Origin: Ruminococcus sp. | GTDB lineage: Bacteria; Bacillota; Clostridia; Oscillospirales; Ruminococcaceae | NCBI GenBank assembly: GCA_023667165.1 | Contig: JAMPAO010000025.1 | Span: 1 to 28,243 of the forward strand | Length of the DNA: 28,243 nucleotides | Reading direction: 5' to 3' | In this document: one piece after another, positions 10,194-18,338 of the stretch | Layout of the letters: the number at the start of each line of letters is the position of its first letter | Position numbering within the stretch: position 1 is the stretch's first letter | The notes under the pieces: generated by a model | What the model was told of the DNA's origin: nothing | Seen by the model: the letters and a program-made list of their open reading frames with translations, nothing else | Database searches by the model: none | Made by a program: the position numbers and the translations under genes

Positions 10194-10736
10194 CTATCCT
10201 TTACTTCCCCGTGCTTTGCAGCGCTTGGCATTTAACGCTCTGTACTGAGCGAGAGTATCTCTTTTGCTCATTTTTTTCTTCGGTCTGTTCTCGATATCGC
10301 ATACCCTGATAAGAGTCATAAGCCTGTTCAAGTGCCATTTTTGACACTCAAAAGGAATATTCAGCATTATCATCCAGCAGTATATTTTTTCTGCTGTGAC
10401 CGCTGAACGGGATGGCGAATGCTTTTCTTCCTCGGAAAACCATGTTGCAGTCATCGGTTCGTTGATATAGTTATTTACGCAGTCTATTATATCGGGGGTG
10501 ACGCATTTATACACTATCGGATCAACATTTTGTGTAATGGTCATGCATCGGATGTAATCCGCAGTTTCTTCATACGTCTTCGGTTTATCCGAGAAAAAAG
10601 GTTTTCGATGACTTGCTTCCCATTTTGAAAGGGAGACGAGGGAGTGCTCAAGTGCAAGTTTTGTTTCCTTCGAATAAAGAAACTCCTGCGTCCTTTCGTC
10701 AAACAATTCCATTGACGGAATGGTGACCGTCAGCAT
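10194..10736 (-). CDS. Tail chaperone-position protein (gpT-like candidate)
   Basis: 180 residues from ATG at 10736 with GGAG about 9 nt upstream. It contains S-L-V-S-L-S-K-W-E, T-A-T-W-F and P-F-E-C-Q-K-W-H-L-N-R-L-M, and ends in a strongly basic K-K-K-M-S-K-R-D tail. I recognise this as a conserved protein of Clostridia phages that always sits between the tail chaperone and the tape measure, the place of the second (frameshifted) chaperone product in other siphoviruses. It is in the same frame as the preceding gene and separated from it by one TAA and five codons. A chaperone role is inferred from position; no catalytic motif is visible. Confidence 0.6.
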   Translation of the reverse strand: MLTVTIPSMELFDERTQEFLYSKETKLALEHSLVSLSKWEASHRKPFFSDKPKTYEETADYIRCMTITQNVDPIVYKCVTPDIIDCVNNYINEPMTATWFSEEEKHSPSRSAVTAEKIYCWMIMLNIPFECQKWHLNRLMTLIRVCDIENRPKKKMSKRDTLAQYRALNAKRCKARGSKG

Positions 10737-10751
10737 ATCCCATGTCTCCTT

Positions 10752-11186
10752 TTATGAAAAATACTTGCTTTCTGTTTTCGGGACGGAAAGAACTGTGATG
10801 TTTGCTTCTTTCGCAAGATCGCCGGGAAGAATTCGGTTGACAAAATCAGCGGCAGCGTCTGCATTGGACGCGACCTCCATAAGCAGCTCCGTATACGCCT
10901 CGGTCTGTTCAAAAGCAGCAGATAGAGGAACTCCGTCCTTGCCTGTTTTGTAAAAATACTTTCCATCCGGCGACTTCTCACCGTAGGATTTAAGGATAAT
11001 AGTCTTGAACAGCTTGAATATCTCACTTTTATCGTTAGCGGCGACAACATCCTGCAGGAGCTTTACAAATCCGCCCTTTGTGGTGATCTCCAGCTCCATA
11101 AGCTCCGCTTTGCTGAGATTGAATCTGAACTCCTCGGTCTTGGAATTACCGTCGTAATCGGTGTATGTAATAGTTTTAGTAAGCAT
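10752..11186 (-). CDS. Tail assembly chaperone (gpG-like)
   Basis: 144 residues, ATG at 11186 with AAAGGAG upstream. The N-terminal beta strands (K-T-I-T-Y-T-D-Y-D-G-N) and helical remainder with L-S-K-A-E-L-M-E-L-E and a C-terminal segment F-V-N-R-I-L-P-G match the short tail assembly chaperones found between the tail tube and tape measure genes in Firmicutes phages. Known family members bind the tape measure and recruit tube subunits. A hairpin lies between this gene and the tube gene and may reduce its expression relative to the tube protein. The end of the gene shows no good -1 slippery heptamer in frame. Confidence 0.68.
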   Translation of the reverse strand: MLTKTITYTDYDGNSKTEEFRFNLSKAELMELEITTKGGFVKLLQDVVAANDKSEIFKLFKTIILKSYGEKSPDGKYFYKTGKDGVPLSAAFEQTEAYTELLMEVASNADAAADFVNRILPGDLAKEANITVLSVPKTESKYFS

Positions 11187-11217
11187 AATAAAATCTCCTT
11201 TATCATTTTGAAAAATA

Positions 11218-11240
11218 GGGCGTACCGCACGAGTACGCCC
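11218..11240 (-). terminator. GC-rich hairpin with T tract between tail tube and chaperone genes
   Basis: A perfect 8-bp stem (GGGCGTAC paired with GTACGCCC, 7-nt loop) is followed on the coding strand by TATTTTTC. It lies in the 66-bp gap after the tail tube gene. It probably acts as a partial terminator or 3' stabiliser, so that tube protein is made in excess over downstream tail factors. Confidence 0.75.
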
Positions 11241-11252
11241 TTAAACGGTAAA

Positions 11253-11939
11253 TTATTCTTTTTGCAGTGCAACGGCAGAAGAGGCGTCTTTCATTATTTT
11301 GACTACCTCTTCCGGCAGGGGCAGCCTTGCCTCGGTTTCGTTCGTACCGTAAAGCACGTCTTCGATCGCCTTCATTGCTTCTTTGGATACCTTGCTGCTG
11401 TCAATGGTGAGGATCGAAGTAGGTTTGTGGTCTTTGACCTCAACGGGAGTGGTCGAAACCTCCCACGACATTGTTGCCGCGTCGGGACTGTCGTTGATGG
11501 TGTTGTATGACCTTTCCGAGGGCGACGCTTTGCAGCCGTAAATAAGGTGCAGCTTATAAGCGTAATCCGATCCCTGTACATCGTTGCCGAGTGCAGTTCT
11601 GTAACACAGTCCGAAAGACAGTCTTGACTGCATACCGATACTGATACCCGTATCCAGCTCCGCCGAGCCGTCGCACTGTTCAAATGCGTCGGGACGTGTA
11701 TATGCTTCGATAGTAAGTCCCAGTTCCTCTGCACTGAGCAGGTCGAGGTACTTGATGTCGTCCGCATATATAGCATTCGATTCCGCTCCCGAAGGGTTTT
11801 CGCTTACAGAGCTAAGACCGTTCCAGGCGTAACCCTTGTTGTAGGTCTTTGTTGCGACATCAATCGGATACAAAACGCCCTTTTTTATACCCGTTTCATA
11901 AAGTCTGTCGCCTGTTGCGTCCCAAGTAAGTACTGACAT
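11253..11939 (-). CDS. Major tail (tube) protein
   Basis: 228 residues; ATG at 11939 preceded by AGGAGGAGA. The N-terminus has a W-D-A-T-G-D-R-L-Y-E-T-G-I-K-K-G block, then G-Y-A-W-N-G-L-S-S-V-S-E, followed by Y-A-D-D-I-K-Y, all familiar from tail tube proteins of the phi13/TP901-1 kind. The C-terminal quarter (K-E-A-M-K-A-I-E-D-V-L-Y-G) is helical. The protein polymerises into stacked hexamer rings around the tape measure. It sits between the tail completion gene and the chaperone gene, the standard place. The downstream hairpin fits the high expression this subunit needs. Confidence 0.85.
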   Translation of the reverse strand: MSVLTWDATGDRLYETGIKKGVLYPIDVATKTYNKGYAWNGLSSVSENPSGAESNAIYADDIKYLDLLSAEELGLTIEAYTRPDAFEQCDGSAELDTGISIGMQSRLSFGLCYRTALGNDVQGSDYAYKLHLIYGCKASPSERSYNTINDSPDAATMSWEVSTTPVEVKDHKPTSILTIDSSKVSKEAMKAIEDVLYGTNETEARLPLPEEVVKIMKDASSAVALQKE

Positions 11940-11952
11940 AAATGATCTCCTC

Positions 11953-12258
11953 CTAAAAATACAAAGTGAAAATATAATGATTTAGCCCATCGGCAGTGAA
12001 AAACCGATCGAAACGGCACTTGGGGAGTGCTGCTATCCGATCGGTAAATTCGCTGTCGGGGGACTTGTCGATAAGTGTAATGCGATAAGACTTGTCCGAT
12101 TTATAAGGCAGGTCGTCGGCATACAGATGGTCTATGGAATTCAGAGCGTAAACGATGGCGGGGTATTTCATCTTTACCGATTCCGGCGGCTGAAAATACA
12201 CGTTCCTGCTGCAGAGTATCTTTTCAAGAATACTCTGGAGCTCTGTCCTCCTGTTCAT
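11953..12258 (-). CDS. Tail completion/terminator-type protein
   Basis: 101 residues from ATG at 12258, chosen because GGAGGTG lies 6-7 nt upstream; a GTG three codons earlier lies inside the ribosome site. The gene overlaps the end of the previous one by 35 bp. It starts with a helix (R-R-T-E-L-Q-S-I-L-E-K-I-L), then Y-P-A-I-V-Y-A-L and an Y-R-I-T-L-I-D-K-S-P-D-S segment. This alpha-beta order matches small tail terminator proteins that cap the tube and bind the neck. Immediate position before the tube gene supports this. Sequence similarity in this family is weak, so the call is mostly contextual. Confidence 0.62.
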   Translation of the reverse strand: MNRRTELQSILEKILCSRNVYFQPPESVKMKYPAIVYALNSIDHLYADDLPYKSDKSYRITLIDKSPDSEFTDRIAALPKCRFDRFFTADGLNHYIFTLYF

Positions 12259-12565
12259 TGTAAACACCTCCGAGAGTAAGAATGAGCCGAGGAAAACTCA
12301 CCTCGGCGTCGGTAACAGTCCATTTTGAACCCATAAAGTGAACATACTTTATAGAGTGAAAATTGTCATAGGCAAAAGGATCGGCGATAACACTTATCTG
12401 GTTGGATACGGTTATTTCCGGATTTACCTGCCCCGACGTCTGCATTCGTCTGGTGTTGCGTGTAACATCGCCGTAATAGCTGCGTTCGCTGACTCTTTCT
12501 GTCCATACCCCGGGAGATGTTTGCTCTGTAACAGAGTATCCCACGGCTCCGTAAAATTTAGACAT
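12224..12565 (-). CDS. Phage head-tail region protein (neck/connector candidate)
   Basis: 113 residues from ATG at 12565. This ATG overlaps the end of the capsid gene by 8 bp, which fits translational coupling; a GTG eight codons upstream is less likely. The sequence begins M-S-K-F-Y-G-A-V-G-Y and contains S-Y-Y-G-D-V and I-S-V-I-A-D-P-F-A-Y-D-N-F, then ends in beta segments around K-W-T-V-T-D-A-E-V. I know this as a conserved unnamed protein of Clostridia siphophages that always follows the capsid gene. A neck role is inferred from position only. Confidence 0.6.
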   Translation of the reverse strand: MSKFYGAVGYSVTEQTSPGVWTERVSERSYYGDVTRNTRRMQTSGQVNPEITVSNQISVIADPFAYDNFHSIKYVHFMGSKWTVTDAEVSFPRLILTLGGVYNEQEDRAPEYS

Positions 12566-14336
12566 TGTCGTCTGCCGTATCGTCGGCACTGCCCGCTCTC
12601 GCTGTTTCTATAGCGATAGCGGAATAAGGGACAGTAAGAGCGCCGGAGCAGCGGGTTTCAATGAGATATTTCTGCTGGTTGTAGTCAATGTCGAAATCGT
12701 CGAACATGTTAACAGCACCGCCCTTGTCTGCACCGATGTTGTAATCGGAAATATTAACGATAATACCCAGCAGTGTGCCGCCGTTCTTACCTTTAACATT
12801 CTCCATTACTGGAACGGTGACTATTTCCTTCACTCTCAGCTTTCTTGCAAGCTGTGTTTCGTCGGCATATAAAGGCCTGCCCACTCCGTCCTCTAAAAGC
12901 AGACAGCCTGTAAGTACGTCCTCGGTGGTGTAAAGAGTGGGATTTCCCGAACCCTTATAGAACTTTCTGGAGCGGATAACAGTCTTGATGAATTCGGCGG
13001 CCGCCTGTTCTGCGTCCATGGAAGCAGACCCGGGGACAACGGCTTTAACTGTGTACAAGTCATCATCGAAAGCAATAGGACGTATATGCGTTTCGTCGAT
13101 CTTATCCTCGGAAGATGACATTCTGCCGTCACCGATAAGCGCAGCACGTGCTATTTCCTCGTTGAGCATCATTCTCATTTCGGTTTTAAGCCAGCTTACA
13201 AGGTCTAAATCCACAATGTCTGTCACATCGTCACGGTCAAGTTTTTGATGCTTATAAACAGTTGTGGGTTCGGTGATCCTTTTGAGCAGAGTAAATACTT
13301 CGTTCTTTTTGCGGTTGCCTTTTATGTAACCCTTCGCTCTTGCCTCGTCCTCAGTGATATCAGCGAACACCGACTTGATACGGGAAAAAGGCGTGTGGTG
13401 TACTGCTCCCATTATCTTATCGACCCAGCCCGTATTCCGCTTGATAAATGCCGGCACATTAGCAAGGGTTTTTGCGTCCGGGAACAGGTACTCTATGTTC
13501 TTTATACCGTATTCTTCCGCATGAGCCAGAAAACTTTCTCTCATAGAACCGTAACGCTTGGCGTCGGTAATTATGGCGGACATTGCCGTGTATATAAGCT
13601 CCTCGGAGCCGTTTTCCGTGCCGCCGAAGTTAATAGCGGAATGCTTGAGAACAGATCCCGTATTCTTATCCTCACGGTCAAAAATATTATGCTTCATTGT
13701 TTCATTTCCTCCTTCGTTTTCTTCGTCTTTTTCGCCATCAAGCATCGCCATTCCTATCATTATATTAACGACGTCCTTCTGCTTTTTGGACAGTGAATTG
13801 TAAATATCACCGAAACTCTCGTTTTCGTCTTCGCCGGATTTTTCATCCGAATGGTTCAAACTGCCGTCGCCAACGACAATGTTTTCTCCCGTATAGATAA
13901 CGGCTTCGTCGGCGCAGTCATCGTCAATTCCGATACCGCTGTGGGACATTACAGACTCTATATATGCTCCGGGATTAGCGCCTGCAATAACAAGGCTTAC
14001 CTCTTTTATAGAGCCGCTTTGAACATTTCTGTTCTGCTGGCAAAGGTTGTTGGCATATATAGACAACTGAGTGATGTCCCCATGCTGTACCATTTTTTTA
14101 GCTTCCTTGCCTTTTTCGGTATCGTTGAAAGAACAGTATGCGTAAACGCCGTCTTCCCGATTTTCAAGCACAGCATGACCCAAAATATTTGAGGGGTCGC
14201 TGTGACAGTGATTCCACACCAAGGGCACTTTTTCCTTGTCGTTATGCTTAAATGCGTCTTTGAGAATTATACGTCCGTCCGAGCAGCGCATATTGCTTTT
14301 GGTTGCCCAGCCGGCGAAATCATATGTCTTCTCCAT
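12558..14336 (-). CDS. Prohead protease fused to HK97-type major capsid protein
   Basis: 592 residues from ATG at 14336, chosen because AAGGAGG lies just upstream; the longer open frame to 14441 lies inside the portal gene. Residues 1-130 resemble the S78 prohead protease: W-N-H-C-H (His43/45), G-H-A, D-G-V-Y-A-Y-C-S-F and K-E-V-S-L-V with Ser114 as likely nucleophile. Residues about 135-213 are acidic and helical and probably form the scaffold (delta-like) region. Residues about 214-592 are the HK97-fold shell protein, with P-D-A-K-T-L, F-S-R-I-K-S-V-F-A-D and I-A-R-A-A-L-I-G-D-G. An internal ribosome site precedes Met214, so capsid may also be made alone. The 5' end overlaps the portal gene by 17 bp. 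Confidence 0.85.
   Translation of the reverse strand: MEKTYDFAGWATKSNMRCSDGRIILKDAFKHNDKEKVPLVWNHCHSDPSNILGHAVLENREDGVYAYCSFNDTEKGKEAKKMVQHGDITQLSIYANNLCQQNRNVQSGSIKEVSLVIAGANPGAYIESVMSHSGIGIDDDCADEAVIYTGENIVVGDGSLNHSDEKSGEDENESFGDIYNSLSKKQKDVVNIMIGMAMLDGEKDEENEGGNETMKHNIFDREDKNTGSVLKHSAINFGGTENGSEELIYTAMSAIITDAKRYGSMRESFLAHAEEYGIKNIEYLFPDAKTLANVPAFIKRNTGWVDKIMGAVHHTPFSRIKSVFADITEDEARAKGYIKGNRKKNEVFTLLKRITEPTTVYKHQKLDRDDVTDIVDLDLVSWLKTEMRMMLNEEIARAALIGDGRMSSSEDKIDETHIRPIAFDDDLYTVKAVVPGSASMDAEQAAAEFIKTVIRSRKFYKGSGNPTLYTTEDVLTGCLLLEDGVGRPLYADETQLARKLRVKEIVTVPVMENVKGKNGGTLLGIIVNISDYNIGADKGGAVNMFDDFDIDYNQQKYLIETRCSGALTVPYSAIAIETARAGSADDTADDNV
13695..13714 (-). promoter_or_regulatory. Internal ribosome site and start codon for separate capsid protein
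   Basis: Inside the protease-capsid gene the coding strand has AAGGAGG (13714-13708), a 10-nt gap, then an in-frame ATG at 13697 (Met214). The next residues, K-H-N-I-F-D, begin the conserved capsid part. Initiation here would give a 379-residue capsid protein without the protease. A full seven-base ribosome site inside a gene, placed exactly at the domain border, is unlikely to be chance, but use of the start is inferred. Confidence 0.65.
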
Positions 14337-15579
14337 TTTGATTTTCCTCCTTCTTGATATGTTGTGTTGTGCTTGGAGCATCTGCGCCGTTTGCCTGGCT
14401 GATGTTCTTGTTCCGCAGCTCGTCCGCCTTAGGGTCGTCAACAGGCTTCATTCCTATAATAGGTCTGAGCTCGTTTGTAGACATTATCTCGTTTCTGGTG
14501 AATTTGTCCGCTATCTCCGCTATCTCTGTTACGCTTACCAGCTTGAACGGGTCACGGAAATAACGTATCGCCTGATTTTGAGAACGTGCGGTTTTTGTGA
14601 GGAACTTGCGGTTCATCTCGTCGGTAACAGCCGCTATAAACGGTTCTATAGAACGGTTGAAATAATTTGTCATTACCTTATCGTCCGCCGTGCCGTCCAG
14701 TATCTCACGGCAGATACCTAACTGGCTGTAAAGCATACTCGTTAGGTATTCTATCTGCTTCATAAGATTATTTTCTATCGGACGGTTGAGCTGCGTTATT
14801 CGTTCTGTTCCGTCTGTGTAAGCAACACCGTACTTTGAACCGTAAAGCTGATCTTCTATGTCCTTTCTTCGTCTCTCCGCTTCCTCTCTTTTCGTTTGTG
14901 ACTTGATGACATAGGGTAACTGGATAATAAGGTCAAGCTTTCCCGAGCCTGACTGCTCATCTATAGCGTCGAGAATCGCCAGTTTTCTGATGAGCCTTTG
15001 CATTGTCGAATTAGGCTCGTTTATCACTGCATACAGCGGGTTTTCAACGATGGCTGCAGTCTTTTTAGGTACCGTAATATCCTCCTTATATCCCGTGCGT
15101 TCGTTGTAAAGCCGCACTTTTACATGAGCAGGATACCATTCCAATATTTTACCCACCCGCAAAGAGCGAATGTCGTAGCCTCCGGAAATATACGGATCAT
15201 CGGTTGTTTCCACGGGAACTATAGCTATACAGCCCTCGTCCAGCAGACTCATTACAGCGTCTTGAATAAACGCTCTGCCCGACTGGTCTATATTGGCTTC
15301 TGTCGTAAGGCAGTAATTAAGCCCCGAGTTAATAACGTCTTTGAATCTTCCGTTATCGTCCAGACGTACATGCTGTATAGTTATCGCTGCTACATCAAGA
15401 GCGATACGGTTGTACACCGACGTCACTACTGTTCGTTCGTTGCCTCGTGTAAACCTTGCTCTGTCCGGACGGTAATAATTTCCCGAGCCGTAATAAAAGC
15501 TGTGTTCCGTAGGGTCTCTCGCCGTAAAGGCGTTCCATGCGTGTCTGAGCCTTGCGCCCAGTGAAATGTTCGTATTCAT
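14320..15579 (-). CDS. Portal protein (HK97 family)
   Basis: 419 residues, ATG at 15579 with AGAGAGGT upstream. It contains V-Y-N-R-I-A-L-D-V-A-A-I, L-D-E-G-C-I-A-I-V-P-V, W-Y-P-A-H-V-K-V-R, S-M-L-Y-S-Q-L-G-I-C-R-E-I-L and the C-terminal N-E-L-R-P-I-I-G-M-K-P, all typical of portal proteins. Twelve copies form the DNA gate at one head vertex, to which the terminase docks. It lies between the large terminase and the protease-capsid fusion, as expected. The size matches the family. The last bases overlap the next gene's start. Confidence 0.92.
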   Translation of the reverse strand: MNTNISLGARLRHAWNAFTARDPTEHSFYYGSGNYYRPDRARFTRGNERTVVTSVYNRIALDVAAITIQHVRLDDNGRFKDVINSGLNYCLTTEANIDQSGRAFIQDAVMSLLDEGCIAIVPVETTDDPYISGGYDIRSLRVGKILEWYPAHVKVRLYNERTGYKEDITVPKKTAAIVENPLYAVINEPNSTMQRLIRKLAILDAIDEQSGSGKLDLIIQLPYVIKSQTKREEAERRRKDIEDQLYGSKYGVAYTDGTERITQLNRPIENNLMKQIEYLTSMLYSQLGICREILDGTADDKVMTNYFNRSIEPFIAAVTDEMNRKFLTKTARSQNQAIRYFRDPFKLVSVTEIAEIADKFTRNEIMSTNELRPIIGMKPVDDPKADELRNKNISQANGADAPSTTQHIKKEENQNGEDI

Positions 15580-15628
15580 TTTGAAATTTTACCTCTCTTT
15601 TCCGACAGTTGAGAAAATACTGCTTTGA

Positions 15629-17374
15629 TCATTCAAAAGCGTCCTTGTTGGCCTTGTAGGCTACATACGCATCCATCATAGCCGCTACAGGGTCAATTTT
15701 CTCCTCGTACCTTTTTTTCATGAGTTTGCGGTTTCCGTTGGTGTCCTCGACAGCGATGCAGTTGCCCATGGCAAACGCCATTATCTCCTCATCAAAGAGC
15801 AAAGCCCGTTCCTCGGCAAGAGTTTTCAGCTCGCCTAAAGGGACGCTTTCCGTCTTAGCTCCCTGTATAACCTTTTCCACGCCGAAAGGACTGTTTTCCG
15901 TTATATACCGTTCAACAAACTCCCTTGCGTTATACGGGTCATACCCGAAGCATCTGACATCGTACTCACTGCTTTGTATGTGTCTGTCAAGATCGTCATA
16001 TACCTGCATCATATCGAGGAGCATCCCCTCCATTACCACAAGGCTGCCCTCGGATATAAAGGTTTCATATTTCACCCTCATAGCTCCCGGGAGCTGATAG
16101 AGTTTTCTCGATGTAATGTAATTTCTGGTTTTTACCCCGAAATTTCCCCTCGCAAGAGGAAACAGAAAAGTAAAGGAACAAAAATCGTCCCCTTGGGACA
16201 GATCTCCTCCCAGAGCGCATGGCATACGCCAATATTCCCGCTTCCGGTGGGGCAAAGTTTCCTCGTAAGTGAAATAGTAAGTGAAACCCTCCATGGGTAT
16301 TCCGAAACGCTTCGCCAAAATATCATTGCGCACTGCGGGAGCGGCTTCCATTCGGTTTACATCTCTTTGGTATGTTTCGTAGCTGACCGTCTTTCCGAGA
16401 TTAGGATTGGCTTTTATCCACATAGATGGGTCTGCCACCTCGTCTATAGAGTCCAGCTTGTAAAACCATATGGATACATGTGGGTCATCCGGTTCTCCTT
16501 TAAGGTAATTCATAAGCTCCATTTTTATGGTATCACCGCAGCCGTTCCTCACAGTACCCTCCGAAGAAGCTGCTATAATGACATAGTCATCTACCTTGCT
16601 GGCTCCCTGTTCAATAGCGCCGATAACGTCCTCTCTGATATCACAGGAAAGCCATTCGTCCACTGTAGCGACCTTGCATTGCAGACCCTGCAGCTTGTCT
16701 ATCGACATAGGACGTATCTCTAACCACGAGCCGGTCATAAAATTTTCTATTCCTTTTTTAGTAGACGCAAGCTTCACTCTGTCCGATTTTGAACCGGTGG
16801 TATTGCGCAGATTACCGTCAGTCAGCAGTTTGAAATACGGACCTCTTGCCCTTGTTATAGCTGTTCTGATAGGACTTATTACCTCTTCCGCCTGCCTCAT
16901 AGTCGGAGCAGTGGTTATTTGGTGGGTGGTGGTAGTGTCTACGTTAAGAAAGTAATTTTGCATACAGGACATATACATGGATTTTGCAGCACCTCTGGCA
17001 ACTCCCAGATACTGCTTGTTCCGCAGCCGATGTTTTATCTGCCGCGTCACATAATGACCGCCGTGACCTGTTACGTCCGGTTCGTATACGCTTCTTTCCA
17101 CAAAATAAAACCAGCCTAAAAGGTCTTCCGCCCATAGCTTGAATGTGTCCAGCAGATTAAGGTCTGAACCGTCCGTCAGGGTAAGTTCGTTTTCGCAGAA
17201 AGCGACAAATCCCTCCACCGCCTTGTCGTCATAGTAATATCGGGGGTCGTCAATAAGACGGTCTATACGGTTCATATGCATGGATACTTCTTGGTTTACG
17301 GGTATTTCGCCGTGCAGAACCTTTTCCCGAAACTTACTGTAATATATAGGGACTGCAATATTGGATAAAGACAC
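15629..17374 (-). CDS. terL: Terminase large subunit
   Basis: 581 residues starting at GTG 17374 with GGGAG about 9 nt upstream. The ATPase half has a Walker A-like A-R-G-A-A-K-S (126-132) in which the usual glycine before lysine is alanine, and a Walker B V-A-T-V-D-E (Asp239, Glu240). The nuclease half has acidic clusters at G-G-D-L-S-Q-G-D-D (Asp391), G-Y-D-P-Y-N-A (Asp479) and D-P-V-A-A-M-M-D-A-Y (Asp561, Asp568). The protein drives DNA into the prohead and cuts the concatemer. It lies directly upstream of the portal gene; the small-subunit candidate lies about 4 kb away. Confidence 0.95.
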   Translation of the reverse strand: MSLSNIAVPIYYSKFREKVLHGEIPVNQEVSMHMNRIDRLIDDPRYYYDDKAVEGFVAFCENELTLTDGSDLNLLDTFKLWAEDLLGWFYFVERSVYEPDVTGHGGHYVTRQIKHRLRNKQYLGVARGAAKSMYMSCMQNYFLNVDTTTTHQITTAPTMRQAEEVISPIRTAITRARGPYFKLLTDGNLRNTTGSKSDRVKLASTKKGIENFMTGSWLEIRPMSIDKLQGLQCKVATVDEWLSCDIREDVIGAIEQGASKVDDYVIIAASSEGTVRNGCGDTIKMELMNYLKGEPDDPHVSIWFYKLDSIDEVADPSMWIKANPNLGKTVSYETYQRDVNRMEAAPAVRNDILAKRFGIPMEGFTYYFTYEETLPHRKREYWRMPCALGGDLSQGDDFCSFTFLFPLARGNFGVKTRNYITSRKLYQLPGAMRVKYETFISEGSLVVMEGMLLDMMQVYDDLDRHIQSSEYDVRCFGYDPYNAREFVERYITENSPFGVEKVIQGAKTESVPLGELKTLAEERALLFDEEIMAFAMGNCIAVEDTNGNRKLMKKRYEEKIDPVAAMMDAYVAYKANKDAFE

Positions 17375-17397
17375 GTTTGTTCACTCCCGTTTTCTTT

Positions 17398-18045
17398 TTA
17401 ACGCTTAAACAGTCCCAATATTTTTTTGACCGCACGGTCGCCTGCACCGATATAAGATTTGGTGGTTTCGATCGATCTTTCGTATACGCCCTTAACAAAG
17501 TCTTTGCCTTTGTTGATGATTTCTGTTCCCTTTCTCGCAGTAGAAGCTGTCGCTCTGGTCAGCTCTATTGCGACAGTGATATCGACGCCCGTTTCTTCTT
17601 CGATAGCTTCCGCAACCGCGTCCAAAGTGTCGCCGGTCATAATATCCACCACGTCCAGCGCCTGCTCGGTGTCAATGTTTTTTACAATCGCCGTTACATC
17701 GTCGAGCGTTACTTCCCCTAAGTTCATTCCCTCTATAAGGTTCTGTAATTTCTCCTCGCCGCCCAATGCTCCCGACATACTTTTCATCAGTCTGTACGAT
17801 TCCGAATCGGGGTCTTCTATTTCCCTTGCGAATTGTTCTGCAAATTTTGGAAAATCCGGATCGGATTGCATTTCGTCGATTGATTTTTTCACGTTTCCGT
17901 TATTCTTCAGAATGATTTTGGTTGCTTTTCCGTAAAATTCAGCCATAGCGCTGCGGGAACGGTTTTTCGATCTGGACTCATCATCGTCCTTGCGTATGCC
18001 CCATTTCATACCCAACACTCCGTAGTGGTAAAGCTCCTCGCTCAC
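17398..18045 (-). CDS. Head-region protein with N-terminal GMKWG tag (copy 2)
   Basis: 215 residues starting at GTG 18045, with AGGAGT about 9 nt upstream. Residues 6-17 read L-Y-H-Y-G-V-L-G-M-K-W-G, a short motif seen at the N-terminus of many unnamed head-region proteins in Firmicutes phages. The rest is acidic and helical in the middle (D-I-D-V-T-like E-E-E-T-G-V-D-I-T-V) and ends basic (A-V-K-K-I-L-G-L-F-K-R). No enzyme motif is visible. A second protein with the same tag is encoded just upstream, on the other side of the IS110 relic. A minor capsid, internal or scaffold-linked role is inferred from the neighbourhood. Confidence 0.6.
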   Translation of the reverse strand: MSEELYHYGVLGMKWGIRKDDDESRSKNRSRSAMAEFYGKATKIILKNNGNVKKSIDEMQSDPDFPKFAEQFAREIEDPDSESYRLMKSMSGALGGEEKLQNLIEGMNLGEVTLDDVTAIVKNIDTEQALDVVDIMTGDTLDAVAEAIEEETGVDITVAIELTRATASTARKGTEIINKGKDFVKGVYERSIETTKSYIGAGDRAVKKILGLFKR

Positions 18046-18106
18046 AGAAGTATCACTCCTATTACAATAAATTTAGTCGGTAAAGCCATAGCAAGCCAGT
18101 TATGTC

Positions 18107-18135
18107 TTTACACGCACTCATACTTAAGTTATAAT
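18107..18135 (+). promoter_or_regulatory. Sigma-A promoter in the IS110 left end
   Basis: TTTACA at 18107-18112 and TATAAT at 18130-18135 are separated by exactly 17 nt. The first box matches the -35 consensus at five of six bases and the second is perfect. Transcription would start near 18142 and run through the non-coding left end into the transposase remnant. Confidence 0.75.
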
Positions 18136-18141
18136 GGAAGC

Positions 18142-18338
18142 AGTGATTGGACTGACATATCACTCCTTGGGTTTCATGCGCCCGTATTAAAGACCGTCAT
18201 CCATGCTTTCATTATAGCGTTCGATTTTGCAGGTTGAGCCAACCGTTTGCGCTCGAGTCACCCAACAGACAGAATAGGTAATGAGTAAAAGCGTGGTTTA
18301 TCCGATTACACAAATTCATATTGTTAGGAGAGATATTT
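18142..18338 (+). ncRNA. Candidate IS110 bridge RNA region
   Basis: IS110 elements encode a structured bridge RNA in a non-coding end that pairs with target and donor DNA. Here about 200 nt of untranslated sequence lies between a strong promoter and the transposase ATG. It contains a short stem (AGTGAT pairing with ATCACT, 18142-18165 area) and further GC-rich segments that could form internal loops. Exact ends and guide loops cannot be fixed by eye. The assignment rests on known IS110 architecture. Confidence 0.45.

Noticed and set aside
10740..10775. Programmed -1 frameshift between the tail chaperone genes
   Set aside because: Both genes are in the same frame, and no X-XXY-YYZ heptamer is present in the end of the first gene; a separate ribosome site exists.
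13245..13796. 183-residue plus-strand open frame
   Set aside because: Antisense to the well-supported protease-capsid gene and lacks a ribosome site.
14337..14441. Longer start for the protease-capsid gene
   Set aside because: The extra 35 codons lie within the portal gene's 3' end; the ATG at 14336 has a near-perfect ribosome site and begins the conserved sequence.
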